From positions 454,860 through 518,859 of the forward strand of contig JAKQEE010000052.1 of assembly GCA_029558635.1 (NCBI GenBank): 64,000 nt of DNA, read 5' to 3'. This DNA is from Pseudomonadota bacterium (GTDB lineage: Bacteria > Pseudomonadota > Alphaproteobacteria > Micavibrionales > Micavibrionaceae). Shown one piece after another: positions 10,576 to 18,911 of this stretch (its first letter is position 1; the number at the start of each line of letters is the position of its first letter). The translations under genes and the position numbers were made by a program. The notes below the pieces were generated by a model. That model was not told the DNA's origin, searched no databases, and saw nothing but the letters and a program-made list of their open reading frames with translations.

Positions 10576-11148
10576 TTGTCCCATTCCATATCCCTTCGGG
10601 TTTGTTTGTTGACGGCTGTTGTGGCTGTTGTATTGGCTCCGGCTTTTGCGAAAGCGGAAGGCGCGGCTGCCGCTTCTTCTACAGGGCCTAAAAATATTGC
10701 CGTGCTTGATCTTGAGCTGGTTGTCCAGAAATCGGATGCAGGGCAGAGCATTCAAAAAGCATTGAACGGCAAAGAAGATGCGTTGAAAAAGGATGCCGAG
10801 GCATTCAAAAAATCCTTGCGTGAAAAGGAGCAAAAACTTTTGAAGGATCGCAAAGGCGGCGTTGACGAGAAGACGTTTGAGGCCGAGAAAAAGGCATTCG
10901 AAGAAGAGATCAAAAAATCCCAGAAAAGCATGATGGAAAAAAGTGCGGCTTTGGAGAAAACCCGCATGCAAGCTCTGAGGGATATCAATGAACAGATCGC
11001 CAAGGTTACGGCTGATATTGCCGATGAGCGCAAACTGCAAATGGTTGTTGACCGCAAGTTCGTCGTGATCGCCGAAAAAGACCTTGATATCACCGAGGAA
11101 GTTCTGAACCGTTTGAACAAAGCGGTCAAAAGCATTCCGTTGAAATAA
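10576..11148 (+). CDS. skp: Skp/OmpH-family periplasmic chaperone
   Basis: 190-residue chaperone that holds unfolded outer-membrane proteins before delivery to BamA. It starts at a TTG; GAGG (10567-10570) lies five bases upstream and no in-frame ATG precedes the signal peptide. The signal peptide runs to about AFAKAEG. The opening IAVLDLELVVQKSDAGQSIQ matches the OmpH start, followed by a long lysine/glutamate-rich coiled coil (about residues 55-140) typical of the tentacle helices, and a conserved end with VVDRKFVVIAEKDLDIT. It lies between bamA and lpxD, the classical order. Confidence 0.9.
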   Translation: MSHSISLRVCLLTAVVAVVLAPAFAKAEGAAAASSTGPKNIAVLDLELVVQKSDAGQSIQKALNGKEDALKKDAEAFKKSLREKEQKLLKDRKGGVDEKTFEAEKKAFEEEIKKSQKSMMEKSAALEKTRMQALRDINEQIAKVTADIADERKLQMVVDRKFVVIAEKDLDITEEVLNRLNKAVKSIPLK

Positions 11149-11163
11149 GCTCTACGTTATCTG

Positions 11164-12192
11164 ATGGCCGATACCAGATTTTTCTCAACACCTAAGGCTT
11201 TGTCTCTTGCACAAATTGCGAGAGTGGCTGGTGCTGAGCTGGCGTCGGTTGCGGATGGGGATTATTTGGTCGAGGATGTCGCGGCGCTGGATGTTGCCGG
11301 TGAACGCCATCTTTCCTTTCTGGATAATCCGAAATACCGCGACCAGTTTACTGCGAGCAAAGCGGGGGCGTGTATCGTTCACCCTGATATCGCGGAGCAT
11401 GCTCCGTCAGGGGTGCGGTTGCTGTTGTCGAAGTCCCCTTATAAATCCTATGCTCTGGCGGCGCAGGCTTTCTATCCTGAAGAGAGACCATCTCCATCAA
11501 TTTCAAAATCGGCGGTTGTTCATTCCGAAGCCAAAATCGGCCAAAATGTCCATATTGCGGATTTTGTGACGATTGGGGCGGGGGTCGAAATCGGTGACGG
11601 AGTCTGGATTGAATCCCATGCCGCTATCGGCGGCGGGGTCGTTCTGGGCGAGGGGGTGAGGATCGGCAATCACGCCACCATTTCCCATGCCGTAATCGGC
11701 AAACATACGCGGATTTATCCGGGGGTGAGGATCGGGCAGGACGGCTTCGGGTTTGCCATAGACCCGAGCGGATTTGTCAAAGTGCCGCAGCTGGGCCGTG
11801 TTGTGATCGGCGATCATGTCGAAATCGGTGCCAACACGACGATTGACCGCGGGGCGTCGGGAGATACTGTGATCGGATCGGGAACATGGATTGATAATCT
11901 GGTCCAAATCGGGCATAACGTCAAAATCGGTCGCGGATGTATTCTGGTCTCTCAGGTCGGTGTGGCCGGAAGTTCGGAATTGGGCGATTTTGTGGTTCTG
12001 GCCGGACAGGTCGGTGTGGCCGGACACCTGAAAATAGGGTCGATGGCCAAGGTTGCGGCCCAGTCGGGCGTGACCAAGAATATTCCTCCGAAAGAGGAGT
12101 GGATGGGGTATCCGGCAATGCCGATGAAGCGTTATCTGCGCCAGTCGGTGATGCTTAATAAAATGGTAGATAAAAAAAGGAACGAAAACTGA
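11164..12192 (+). CDS. lpxD: LpxD, UDP-3-O-acylglucosamine N-acyltransferase
   Basis: Third step of lipid A synthesis: adds an N-linked hydroxyacyl chain to UDP-3-O-acylglucosamine. 342 residues, as in the family. The N-terminal uridine-binding domain (about 1-110) contains [14 protein letters not shown] left-handed beta helix of hexapeptide repeats follows (for example [21 protein letters not shown]). The catalytic histidine lies in the segment around [11 protein letters not shown]. The stop overlaps the fabZ start by one base (TGATG). Confidence 0.96.
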   Translation: MADTRFFSTPKALSLAQIARVAGAELASVADGDYLVEDVAALDVAGERHLSFLDNPKYRDQFTASKAGACIVHPDIAEHAPSGVRLLLSKSPYKSYALAAQAFYPEERPSPSISKSAVVHSEAKIGQNVHIADFVTIGAGVEIGDGVWIESHAAIGGGVVLGEGVRIGNHATISHAVIGKHTRIYPGVRIGQDGFGFAIDPSGFVKVPQLGRVVIGDHVEIGANTTIDRGASGDTVIGSGTWIDNLVQIGHNVKIGRGCILVSQVGVAGSSELGDFVVLAGQVGVAGHLKIGSMAKVAAQSGVTKNIPPKEEWMGYPAMPMKRYLRQSVMLNKMVDKKRNEN

Positions 12193-12662
12193 TGTCCGAA
12201 GAAGGGAAAAAACCGTTTGTAATGGATGTTCGCGGGATTATGAGCAAGATTCCGCATCGTTACCCGTTGTTGCTGGTTGACCGCATTCTGGAGTTTGACG
12301 CCGGAAAAAGTGCTGTCGGTCTTAAGAACGTCACCATCAATGAACCTTATTTCCAAGGGCATTTTCCTTCGGCTCCGGTGATGCCGGGGGTTTTGATTGT
12401 TGAATCCATGGCTCAAACTGCCGGTGTTCTCGTGGTTCACACCATGGGCGCGGAAGGCGAAGGCAAGCTCGTTTACTTCATGACCATTGATAATGCCAAA
12501 TTCCGTCGTCCGGTTGTTCCCGGCGATTCCCTGTATATCCATGTCGAGGTTTTGAAATCGCGTGGTCCGGTGTGGAAATTCAAGGGGGAGGCCAAGGTTG
12601 ACGGCCAATTGTGTGCTGAAGCCGAGTTTTCGGCGATGATCGTTGAGCCGGATAGCGTGTAA
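12192..12662 (+). CDS. fabZ: FabZ, 3-hydroxyacyl-ACP dehydratase
   Basis: Dehydrates 3-hydroxyacyl-ACP in fatty acid elongation and competes with lipid A synthesis for the same substrate. 156 residues, hotdog fold. Catalytic His57 lies in [14 protein letters not shown] and the catalytic glutamate at residue 71 in [21 protein letters not shown] near residue 21 is a family landmark. Coupled to lpxD by a one-base overlap. A short hairpin at 12677-12699 (CCGTGATT/AATCGCGG, one wobble pair) separates it from lpxA but lacks a T run. Confidence 0.96.
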   Translation: MSEEGKKPFVMDVRGIMSKIPHRYPLLLVDRILEFDAGKSAVGLKNVTINEPYFQGHFPSAPVMPGVLIVESMAQTAGVLVVHTMGAEGEGKLVYFMTIDNAKFRRPVVPGDSLYIHVEVLKSRGPVWKFKGEAKVDGQLCAEAEFSAMIVEPDSV

Positions 12663-12718
12663 CATCCCGAAAAATTCCGTGATTTGCGCTGAATCGCGGC
12701 TTGCGGCAAGGTGCCCTC

Positions 12719-13519
12719 ATGAGTGTCCAGATCCATCCTACTGCTATTGTCGATCCTAAAGCCCAATTGGGTGAAGGAGTCGTTATCGGTCCGTATTCGG
12801 TTGTCGGAGCGCATGTCATTTTGGGCGATCGTTGCGTGTTGAAATCCCACGTTGTGGTCGAGGGGCGGACGAGTATCGGCGCCGATTCCATTCTTTACCC
12901 GTTCTGTTCGATTGGTCATGCACCGCAGGATTTGAAATTTCATGGTGAAGAGTCCGAGCTGATTATCGGGCATCACACCACCATTCGTGAGCATGCGACG
13001 ATGAATCCGGGAACCGAAAGTGGCGCGATGAAAACCGTCGTAGGTAATCATGGTCTGTTTATGATGAGCACCCACGTCGCGCATGACTGTGTGGTTGGCG
13101 ATCATGTCATCATGGCGAATAATGCAACGCTCGGCGGGCATGTCGAAATCGGCGATCATGTGCTGGTTGGCGGGTTGGCTGCCGTTCATCAATTTGTCCG
13201 TATCGGATCCTTTGCCGTGATTGGCGGAATGTCCGGCGTTGAAAGCGATGTCATTCCGTATGGTCGTGTCAAGGGAGAGCGGGCGTTCCTTGCGGGTCTG
13301 AATATCGTCGGACTGGAGAGAAACGGGTTCGATAAGGACCAGATCCGCGGGTTGCAGCGTGCCTTTAACGAATTGTTCGGTGAAGAAGGCACAATGGATC
13401 AGCGGATTGATATGGTGGCCAATGATTTCCCCGATACGCGGGCCGTGATGCAGATCATTGACTTTGCACGCAGCAAACGACGTTTTCCGTTATGCACTCC
13501 CCAGAAAAAATCGGCATAA
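12719..13519 (+). CDS. lpxA: LpxA, UDP-N-acetylglucosamine O-acyltransferase
   Basis: First step of lipid A synthesis. 266 residues from the ATG at 12719 (MSVQIHPTAIVDPKAQLGEG); the in-frame TTG at 12701 adds six residues without family support. A left-handed beta helix of hexapeptide repeats covers the first 190 residues, with the catalytic histidine region around HVAHDCVVGDHVIMANNATL. A C-terminal helical domain contains GLNIVGLERNGF. Its last 28 bases overlap lpxI, so the two are tightly coupled. Confidence 0.96.
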   Translation: MSVQIHPTAIVDPKAQLGEGVVIGPYSVVGAHVILGDRCVLKSHVVVEGRTSIGADSILYPFCSIGHAPQDLKFHGEESELIIGHHTTIREHATMNPGTESGAMKTVVGNHGLFMMSTHVAHDCVVGDHVIMANNATLGGHVEIGDHVLVGGLAAVHQFVRIGSFAVIGGMSGVESDVIPYGRVKGERAFLAGLNIVGLERNGFDKDQIRGLQRAFNELFGEEGTMDQRIDMVANDFPDTRAVMQIIDFARSKRRFPLCTPQKKSA

Positions 13520-14274
13520 TTGCTGGCAATGGCGATTTGCCTGATCAGTTGGCTGCTGCGATTGCGGCCGATGGCGATCATCCGGTGATTGTCCGTCTGG
13601 GTGAGGATTTTTCCGTCGGGCAGGCGGGGAGCATCATCAATTTTTTCAAGGCGCAGAATGTTGGAACGCTCGTCATGGTTGGCGGGCTGGCGCGTCCCAA
13701 TTGGCTCAATCTTAAAACCGACCTGAAGGGCCTTGCGATTGTTCTTAAGGTGATGTTCCGCTGCCTTGGGGATGATGCCTTGCTCAAAGTCATTCGCGGC
13801 GAGCTAGAGCGTGAAGGGTTCGAAATCCTCGGGGTCCATCATTTTATGCCAGATTTGCTATGCCCTGAAGGGGTGCTCGGCAAAGTTGTGCCGAATGAAT
13901 CCCAGATCGAGGCTATTCGCGAAGGTTATAAGGCGGCGAAAGATCATGGGCAAGCTGATCGCGGGCAATCTGTTATCGTGTGCGATGGAAAGGTTCTGGC
14001 GTTTGAGGAAAAATCCGGAACCAATGAATTGATCCGCTCGGTGGCGGGTGCGCATGGGCAGAAGATTCTGGTCAAGGTCTCGAAGCCCCAACAGGACCGC
14101 GATTTTGATTTGCCGACTATCGGGCCAGCGACGGTTGATGCGGCTGTGGCGTCCGGGTTTCACGGCATTGCGGTGGAGGCTTTATCGACACTTGTTCCCA
14201 ATCGGGACGATGTGATCCGTGCATGTGATGTGGCAGGGTTGTTTTTTGTCGGGATGGGCGAGGATGACCTTTAA
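13492..14274 (+). CDS. lpxI: LpxI, UDP-2,3-diacylglucosamine pyrophosphatase
   Basis: Hydrolyses UDP-2,3-diacylglucosamine to lipid X, the step done by the unrelated LpxH in E. coli; LpxI is the type known from Caulobacter and other alphaproteobacteria. 260 residues. It opens with IGIIAGNGDLPDQLAAA, the DUF1009 N-terminal pattern, and has the C-terminal block PTIGPATVDAAVASGFHGIAVEA. It begins inside the end of lpxA (28-base overlap) and its last 11 bases overlap lpxB from the ATG at 14264. Confidence 0.93.
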   Translation: MHSPEKIGIIAGNGDLPDQLAAAIAADGDHPVIVRLGEDFSVGQAGSIINFFKAQNVGTLVMVGGLARPNWLNLKTDLKGLAIVLKVMFRCLGDDALLKVIRGELEREGFEILGVHHFMPDLLCPEGVLGKVVPNESQIEAIREGYKAAKDHGQADRGQSVIVCDGKVLAFEEKSGTNELIRSVAGAHGQKILVKVSKPQQDRDFDLPTIGPATVDAAVASGFHGIAVEALSTLVPNRDDVIRACDVAGLFFVGMGEDDL

Positions 14275-15400
14275 AGTCTTTATCATTGCGGGAGAGAGTT
14301 CGGGGGATGTGCTGGGCGCATCCTTGATTGAGGCTTTGAAGCGGCAGCAACCGGATATTGAAATCCGTGGGGTTGGCGGGGAGAAAATGCTGGGTGCTGG
14401 ATTGCAGACAAGTTTGTTTCCGATGGAAGATCTGTCTGTGATGGGGATTGCCGAAATTCTACCGCGCATTCCAAAATTTATCGGTCTTATCAATAAAACG
14501 GTTCAGGCTATCAAGGGGTTTAATCCCGATGTGGTCGTGACAATCGATTCCCCTGATTTTTCTTTTCGTGTGCAAAAAAAATTGCAGGAGGAGGGGGGAC
14601 GGGCGCGGCGTATTCATTACGTTGCTCCGACGGTCTGGGCTTGGCGAGAAGGGCGGGCGCGGAAGATTGCGCAGTTTCTTGACGGGCTGATTTGTCTGTT
14701 TCCGTTCGAGCCGCCTTATTTCGAACGCGAAGGATTGCGCGCGATTTCTGTCGGTCACCCGATGGTGACAAGTGGCGTTCTGGACGGCGTTGGCGGGCGG
14801 TTTAGGGATATGTACGGGATTGCGCAGGATGCTAAAACAATCGGTTTATTTTGCGGATCGCGCGGGCGCGAGATCGAGATGAGCATTCCCATCTTGCGTG
14901 ATGTGGTGGCACAGCTCAAAGAAAAATATCCCGATCTGGTGTGTATTGTGCCGACGTTGGCAAAGTGGCAGGAGCGTCTTGAGGGTGAGTTCAAGGGGTG
15001 CGGTCGTGTTGTTGTTACCTCTGATCCCTCTGAAAAATATGATGCGTTTCGCGCGTGCGATGCGGCGGCGGCCGTGTCGGGGACGGTGGCACTGGAAATC
15101 GCTTTGGCCGGTGTGCCGCATGTGTTGTTTTATAAAATGTCACCTGTGACATGGCAGATTGTCAAACGCTTGGTCAAAACCAAATTTGCGCATTTGGGAA
15201 ATATTCTTCTTGAGAAAGTGGTTTTTCCTGAGTTTATTCAAGATGATGCGACTGCAGAAAATCTTGCCGAGCCTTTGAATGTTTTTTTGTCAAGCAGGCA
15301 GGGGCAAAACCATGTCGCTGAATTACTTGATCGGCTTCATTTCAATCCGGCACAGAAGTCAGAAGATGTGGCCGCGCAGTTCATTTTATCCCACCCCTGA
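14264..15400 (+). CDS. lpxB: LpxB, lipid A disaccharide synthase
   Basis: GT19 glycosyltransferase joining lipid X and UDP-2,3-diacylglucosamine. 378 residues from the ATG at 14264 (MTFKVFIIAGESSGDVLGA); the open frame reaches back to 14219 but those residues do not fit the family. Landmarks: AGESSGD, VGGEKM, SPDFSFRVQK, YVAPTVWAWREGRARKIA and the C-terminal block AVSGTVALEIALAGVPHVLFYK. End of the bamA-lpxB run; the 146 bases that follow are A+T-rich and lead to an unrelated gene pair. Confidence 0.96.
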   Translation: MTFKVFIIAGESSGDVLGASLIEALKRQQPDIEIRGVGGEKMLGAGLQTSLFPMEDLSVMGIAEILPRIPKFIGLINKTVQAIKGFNPDVVVTIDSPDFSFRVQKKLQEEGGRARRIHYVAPTVWAWREGRARKIAQFLDGLICLFPFEPPYFEREGLRAISVGHPMVTSGVLDGVGGRFRDMYGIAQDAKTIGLFCGSRGREIEMSIPILRDVVAQLKEKYPDLVCIVPTLAKWQERLEGEFKGCGRVVVTSDPSEKYDAFRACDAAAAVSGTVALEIALAGVPHVLFYKMSPVTWQIVKRLVKTKFAHLGNILLEKVVFPEFIQDDATAENLAEPLNVFLSSRQGQNHVAELLDRLHFNPAQKSEDVAAQFILSHP

Positions 15401-15469
15401 AATATACTATGTTAAATTTGCTTTTGGGCGATATTTTATGTATTGTAAACGATATGTAAATTGCGGAGC

Positions 15470-15518
15470 TGTATCTTAATAATTGCGAGCTAAATTGTGT
15501 GCGACGCAAGAAGATACA
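15470..15518. promoter_or_regulatory. Spaced inverted repeat before the LuxI-like gene
   Basis: TGTATCTT (15470-15477) and AAGATACA (15511-15518) are exact inverted repeats with centres 41 bases apart, about four helical turns, in the A+T-rich gap 29 bases before the ATG at 15547. It could be a pair of half-sites for a looping or dimeric regulator. There is no functional evidence, and chance is possible for an 8-mer pair. Confidence 0.25.
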
Positions 15519-15546
15519 AAAAACATAATAAATTCAGGTGGTTGTA

Positions 15547-16458
15547 ATGGGTGGGTTTTCAAAGTTTGCGGATTTTCCGCGTCATTTCGGTCGAAAAGTT
15601 TGTGGTTACGTAGCCAACAAGGCTTTTAACGAATCTTATGAAGTTGTTCTAGCAAACACGCATGAGTTGCGCGAAGAGTGTTTCAAGTTGCGGCACCAGA
15701 TTTTCTGTGTAGAGCGGGGGTTTAAGCTGGACAGCCGGAACGGGCTAGAAAGCGATGGGTATGATGTGCGGTCGGCCCATTTTCTTCTAAAACACCGCCC
15801 CAGCAATTCTTATATCGCCACCGGACGTCTTATTCTTCCAGATCGGGGTGATTTGAAGTCCAGCTTGCCCTTGCAAAAGAAACTGGCCCAAAATGTTATA
15901 GAGGACCATGATCTTCATATTCCTGATCGCGTGTCCAAGACTTGCGAGATTTCGCGGATCGGCATTCTTAAATCCTGTTCCCGCCAGTCGTCGAAGATCT
16001 ATTGTAGCGGGGGCGGTTGGGCCACCAGAATTATGCGGAAAAAGATTGCCGATATTGGGAAGTTGGGCTTGTACCGTGCCATTTTCTCGGTGGCCTTGCA
16101 TGAAGGAGGGACCCCCAATTGTGTTTTTGCGACCGATTCATTTCTGTTGAAAAGATTTTCGGCTATCGGGTTTAATGCGTTTCACGTGATGGATGACAAA
16201 CTTGATATTTGTGGCCCTGTCGTGGCGATCAAGTTCAATATCCATGAAATGCTGGAAAATGCGAGAAAACACGCTCCCGAAGGGTGGATGATTACGACCG
16301 ATAATGGTAAAATCCTCAACGTTGCTCGGGGGCGCGTCTCGCGGAAAACAGTTCCTCATCGTATCCGGAACTGGGCTTCCGGTTTGGCCTTTTCGAATAC
16401 CGCTTCTGAACAACAAGCTTATGTGCCAGTGAAAGTGCCTGTGAAAGTTAAGATTTAA
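15547..16458 (+). CDS. LuxI-like GNAT-fold N-acyltransferase (autoinducer-synthase / FeeM-like)
   Basis: 303 residues from the ATG at 15547, which has AGGTGG (15536-15541) five bases upstream; the GTG at 15538 lies within that site. The N-terminal 150 residues carry the LuxI pattern: FKLRHQIFCVERGF (Arg49, Phe53), ESDGYD (Glu68-Asp73), IATGRLILP (Arg94) and CEISRIGI (Glu134, Arg137). Such enzymes join an acyl group to an amino compound; the family includes homoserine-lactone synthases, N-acyl amino acid synthases and acyltransferases linked to PEP-CTERM/exosortase loci. At 303 residues it is longer than LuxI (about 200), with a basic tail. No LuxR-type gene is nearby. The next gene, an E1-like enzyme, starts 22 bases on, so a shared small-molecule pathway is likely. 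The product is unknown. Confidence 0.75.
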   Translation: MGGFSKFADFPRHFGRKVCGYVANKAFNESYEVVLANTHELREECFKLRHQIFCVERGFKLDSRNGLESDGYDVRSAHFLLKHRPSNSYIATGRLILPDRGDLKSSLPLQKKLAQNVIEDHDLHIPDRVSKTCEISRIGILKSCSRQSSKIYCSGGGWATRIMRKKIADIGKLGLYRAIFSVALHEGGTPNCVFATDSFLLKRFSAIGFNAFHVMDDKLDICGPVVAIKFNIHEMLENARKHAPEGWMITTDNGKILNVARGRVSRKTVPHRIRNWASGLAFSNTASEQQAYVPVKVPVKVKI

Positions 16459-16480
16459 GTTCAGAGAGTGGGGATTTCAA

Positions 16481-17329
16481 GTGTCTGATGTAACAGAAGT
16501 TTTTTCTTATTCCAGTTTAACCGATCGAAATAGAGGTTACGTTTCTTCAGACCTTCAGAGAAAAATAAAGGAAACCACACTTTTAATTGCCGGTTGCGGC
16601 ATGGGAAGCGGCGCCGCTATTTGCGCGGCCCGTATGGGGTTTGAAAAATTCATTTTGGTGGATGGAGATACGGTCGGGGTCAGTAATCTGAATCGACAAT
16701 TTTTTGATATGGAGGATGTCGGAAAATATAAGGTTCATGCCCTGAAAAAACACATTGAAGCAATCAATCCAGACGCACAGGTTCTGGCTATTCCCGAGAA
16801 TCTTGGCGAAGGCAATACCCAAGACATTGTATCGAAGGCCGATATTGTTTTTGATACTGTGGATTTTCTTGATCTGCCGGCGATTATGCGCTTACACTCT
16901 ACCGCCCATGCCCTGAAGAAGCCTGTTTTTACAGCGTTGAATGTCGGGTTTGGGGCTTTATGCTGGTACTTTCCAAAGGATACCCAATATTCGCTCCCTA
17001 AAATTCTGGAAGAAGATGTGGTCGCAGTATCGGCAGGGTTGCCCGATGGTGCGCCGTTGTATTCCGCGGTGTTTGCCCAGTTTTTGAAGCGTTTGATCCC
17101 GTATCTTGATCCTGATGTTGTGGTCGAGGTCGGACGTGTCCTGAATGCGATGAAGGATGCCAAGCCGTGTCCGGCATCGCAGGTTGCGCCTGGGGCTTTT
17201 GCAGTTGGGGCTATGTCTATGGCGATGATTACGGATATGTTGGACGGCAAGGAGGTTGTCGCATCTCCATCGTTGTTGGTGCACAGCTTTAGAACCTATC
17301 AGACAACAAAAGTCGATCTGGCCAAATAA
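16481..17329 (+). CDS. E1/ThiF-like adenylyltransferase, unknown substrate
   Basis: 282 residues from a GTG; no in-frame ATG fits the fold. It belongs to the E1-like family (ThiF, MoeB, HesA), which adenylates a carboxyl group with ATP. Nucleotide loop AGCGMGSG (37-44), acidic pair LVDGD (59-63), NLNRQF (69-74) with the conserved arginine, and FDTVDF (124-129) at the Mg/ATP aspartate. The paired CxxC zinc motifs of ThiF/MoeB are absent; only scattered cysteines (near 39, 48, 161 and 227) remain. No ThiS/MoaD-like carrier is seen next to it, so it may activate a small molecule or the acyl product of the gene upstream, 22 bases away. A hairpin terminator follows directly. Confidence 0.8.
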   Translation: MSDVTEVFSYSSLTDRNRGYVSSDLQRKIKETTLLIAGCGMGSGAAICAARMGFEKFILVDGDTVGVSNLNRQFFDMEDVGKYKVHALKKHIEAINPDAQVLAIPENLGEGNTQDIVSKADIVFDTVDFLDLPAIMRLHSTAHALKKPVFTALNVGFGALCWYFPKDTQYSLPKILEEDVVAVSAGLPDGAPLYSAVFAQFLKRLIPYLDPDVVVEVGRVLNAMKDAKPCPASQVAPGAFAVGAMSMAMITDMLDGKEVVASPSLLVHSFRTYQTTKVDLAK

Positions 17330-17332
17330 AGA

Positions 17333-17359
17333 AACGCTGTGGTTTTTGGCCACAGCGTT
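17333..17359. terminator. Bidirectional terminator between the E1-like gene and gltA
   Basis: AACGCTGTGG (17333-17342) and CCACAGCGTT (17350-17359) are perfect 10-base inverted repeats with a 7-base loop, in the 56 bases between convergent gene ends. T-rich sequence follows on both strands (CTTATTTCC on +, TCTTTATTTGG on -), fitting termination of both genes. Confidence 0.8.
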
Positions 17360-17385
17360 CTTATTTCCAACACTAACAGGAATTC

Positions 17386-18684
17386 TTATTTTCTTTTGTC
17401 GAGGACCACGTAATCGCGGTCGGCGGCGCCTGTATAGAGCTGGCGCGGGCGGCCGATGCGGTTTGACGGTTCTTCCATCATTTCCTTCCACTGGGAAACC
17501 CAGCCGACGGTACGGGATACGGCAAAGAGAACGGTGAACATCGACACGGGGAAGCCCATGGCTTTCAGAATGATGCCCGAATAGAAATCGACGTTCGGAT
17601 AAAGTTTGCGTTCTACGAAATACGGGTCGGACAGGGCGATACGTTCCAGCTCCATCGCGATTTCGAGGAGAGGGTCCTTGACGCCGAGTTCGGCCAGAAC
17701 CTTGTCGCAGGATTCTTTCATCACGGTTGCGCGCGGGTCGAAGTTTTTGTAAACGCGGTGACCAAAACCCATCAGACGGTATTTTTTGTCTTTGACGCCT
17801 TGAATGAATTCGGGAATGCGGTCTTTTGAACCGATTTCCTCGAGCATTTCAAGTACAGCTTGGTTCGCGCCACCGTGTGCAGGCCCCCAGAGCGAGGCAA
17901 TCCCTGCGGCGATACAGGCAAACGGGTTGGCTTGCGACGATCCAGCGAGGCGGACAGTCGAAGTCGAGGCGTTTTGCTCGTGGTCGGCGTGCAGGATCAG
18001 AATCTTATCCATGGCTTCGGCCAGAACCGGAGAGACTTTGTAGGGTTCCGCCGGAACAGCAAAGCACATATGCAGGAAGTTTTCGGCAAAGCCCAGATCG
18101 TTACGCGGGTAGACGAACGGTTGACCAATCGAATATTTAAAGGCCATGGCTGCAAGGGTTGGCAGTTTGGCAATCAGGCGATGCGCCGAAATTTCGCGTT
18201 GTTTTGGATCGGTAATATCAAGCGAGTCGTGATAGAATGCCGCCAGAGCGCCAACCACACCGCACATAATCGCCATCGGGTGGGCGTCACGGCGGAAACC
18301 ACGGAAGAAAAATTGCAGTTGTTCATGCACCATGGTGTGGTAGGTCACGTTTTTGCGGAACTCTTCATATTGTTCGCGGCTTGGTAGGTCTCCGTACAAA
18401 AGAAGGTAGGCCACTTCCATGAAATTGCTTTTTTCGGCGAGGTCTTTGATGTTGTAACCACGGTGAAGAAGGATACCTTTGTCGCCGTCAATAAAGGTGA
18501 TGCGTGATTTGCAGCTAGCGGTCGAGGTAAAGCTCGGGTCGAGTGTAAAGGCGCCTGTTTCTTCATAGAGGGCACGAATGTCTATGGTTTCAGGTCCTAA
18601 CGTTCCTTCAACTACGGGGAAATCCCATTTTGCGCCGGTCTGGTTATTAATCAGTGTGTAGGTTTTTTCTTTTGAATCGGACAT
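17386..18684 (-). CDS. gltA: Citrate synthase (type II)
   Basis: Condenses acetyl-CoA and oxaloacetate. 432 residues from the ATG at 18684 ([15 protein letters not shown]), which has GGGGAAA upstream; an in-frame extension to 18756 lacks family similarity. Catalytic residues are visible: the histidine in [14 protein letters not shown], the histidine in [14 protein letters not shown] and the aspartate in [10 protein letters not shown]. The long N-terminal beta region ([12 protein letters not shown]) is the Gram-negative hexameric type, normally NADH-regulated. It converges on the E1-like gene. Confidence 0.97.
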   Translation of the reverse strand: MSDSKEKTYTLINNQTGAKWDFPVVEGTLGPETIDIRALYEETGAFTLDPSFTSTASCKSRITFIDGDKGILLHRGYNIKDLAEKSNFMEVAYLLLYGDLPSREQYEEFRKNVTYHTMVHEQLQFFFRGFRRDAHPMAIMCGVVGALAAFYHDSLDITDPKQREISAHRLIAKLPTLAAMAFKYSIGQPFVYPRNDLGFAENFLHMCFAVPAEPYKVSPVLAEAMDKILILHADHEQNASTSTVRLAGSSQANPFACIAAGIASLWGPAHGGANQAVLEMLEEIGSKDRIPEFIQGVKDKKYRLMGFGHRVYKNFDPRATVMKESCDKVLAELGVKDPLLEIAMELERIALSDPYFVERKLYPNVDFYSGIILKAMGFPVSMFTVLFAVSRTVGWVSQWKEMMEEPSNRIGRPRQLYTGAADRDYVVLDKRK

Positions 18685-18745
18685 GAAATTTCCCCAGTAA
18701 AAAATCTTTATGCGTTGAAAATGGCCGCCGGAAGGCGATATTCGC

Positions 18746-18770
18746 CACTTAATCACAGGATAGTTAAGTG
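18746..18770. promoter_or_regulatory. Candidate operator upstream of gltA
   Basis: CACTTAA (18746-18752) and TTAAGTG (18764-18770) form an exact 7-base palindrome with an 11-base spacer, and a further GTTAAG copy follows at 18774-18779. It lies 62-86 bases before the gltA start within the 227-base divergent gap, a reasonable place for a dimeric regulator. The regulator is unknown. Confidence 0.25.
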
Positions 18771-18911
18771 TGAGTTAAGAATAGTTCTTTTTTGCGAGGT
18801 GGCCAGAAAAAGCTTTGGGAATGATATGGCAGGCTTCATTTTCTTATTGATTTTTGCAAATATTAGTCATAATTGTGATGATAGAAAAAATATACAGGGA
18901 AGTTATGCGTT

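Noticed and set aside
12677-12699. Terminator between fabZ and lpxA
   Set aside because: The 8-base stem has a wobble pair and no T run, and the genes are part of one run; more likely neutral or a processing hairpin.
15547-16458. Classical acyl-homoserine-lactone synthase (luxI) assignment
   Set aside because: Longer than LuxI, no LuxR gene nearby and an E1-like partner; the broader N-acyltransferase call is safer.
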